From NCBI GenBank assembly GCA_022885665.1, contig JAGQDJ010000224.1:1-64000 (forward strand): a DNA stretch of 64,000 nt, in the 5' to 3' direction. This document shows positions 63,704 through 64,000 of the stretch, one piece after another. Within the stretch, counting starts at the first letter, position 1, and each line of letters opens with the position of its first letter. The DNA comes from Triops longicaudatus (lineage: Eukaryota; Arthropoda; Branchiopoda; Notostraca; Triopsidae). The notes under the pieces were generated by a model that was not told the DNA's origin, ran no database searches, and saw nothing but the letters and a program-made list of their open reading frames with translations. The translations under genes were made by a program, and so were the position numbers.

Positions 63704-64000
63704 AGAAACAACTGCCTGCCTCAAAGCGTCCGCATCTAACACAATCCTTCACCTAACGCATAACTTTAGTGCTCAGAGCTAGTGTGATTTCATAAAGTCG
63801 AGTTCCATCGTCGATTCCACTCTTATTTTCTTGAAAGCAGGCGTCTTCGGAGGTTTGGACAAGCTTCTGCCTATATTGAAAAAATAAAATAAGAAATGTA
63901 GGAAAGTTCCTTTTTCACTTTTTCATGCGGCTTTCTGTGGACATGTTTTCATAAACGGAAGGCTGTCGAGGAGCGAAATACAATGAATGATAAAGGACGG
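63704..64000. other. Upstream flank of the GPCR gene
   Basis: It presumably contains the 5' UTR or upstream non-coding exon of the receptor gene. Nothing specific is recognisable before the window ends. Confidence 0.4.

Overview
The window is eukaryotic nuclear DNA from an arthropod, most likely a pancrustacean. The support is the gene set: a Dpr-type two-Ig protein, a BTB protein with lola-type paired fingers, an Eyes-shut-like EGF/laminin-G secreted protein, Lasp with an insect-style polyglutamine linker, and an FMRFamide-receptor-like GPCR. GT-AG introns are mostly short (about 50-100 nt) and mixed with a few kilobase-scale introns. Intergenic DNA is AT-rich and carries small hAT-like MITEs and microsatellites. 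I cannot name the species. There are no operons, CRISPR arrays or other prokaryotic features.

Layout. 1-16,060: no recognisable gene; microsatellites, MITEs and a diverged tandem duplication; probably upstream DNA or first intron of the dpr-like gene. 16,061-20,089 (+): dpr-like two-Ig gene, 5' end missing. 20,380-21,682 (-): BTB gene with a CCHC plus C2H2 finger pair, tail to tail with dpr. 23,762-30,199 (+): eyes shut/spacemaker-like gene, 11 exons, 1,821 codons, no membrane anchor. 30,200-36,846: MITEs, one assembly gap and a tRNA-derived SINE-like element. 36,847-38,718 (+): secreted trypsin-like protease with a Cys-rich N-terminal domain. 38,719-44,946: gene-poor, with one well-preserved hAT MITE. 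44,947-51,460 (+): whirlin-like gene with a harmonin-N-like domain and one PDZ. A predicted two-exon 80-codon gene (48,513-49,773, -) lies antisense in one of its introns. 52,329-57,734 (-): Lasp (LIM, nebulin repeats, polyQ linker, SH3), with a 329-codon open extension of exon 5 that predicts an SH3-less isoform. 59,820-60,197 (-): small secreted protein with a TATA/initiator promoter. 62,158-63,703 (-): FMRFamide-receptor-like GPCR.

Several genes have plausible roles in neurons, photoreceptors or actin bundles: Dpr in synaptic adhesion, Eys in rhabdomere spacing, whirlin in sensory scaffolds, Lasp in actin, the GPCR in neuropeptide signalling. Nothing in the sequence shows that they act as one system. 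Exon models were built by hand from splice-site consensus, reading-frame phase and family similarity. All splice phases agree in the BTB, eys, protease, Lasp, GPCR and small secreted genes, which is the main support for those models. I found no clearly unprecedented system. The most unusual coding signal is the long alternative Lasp reading frame.
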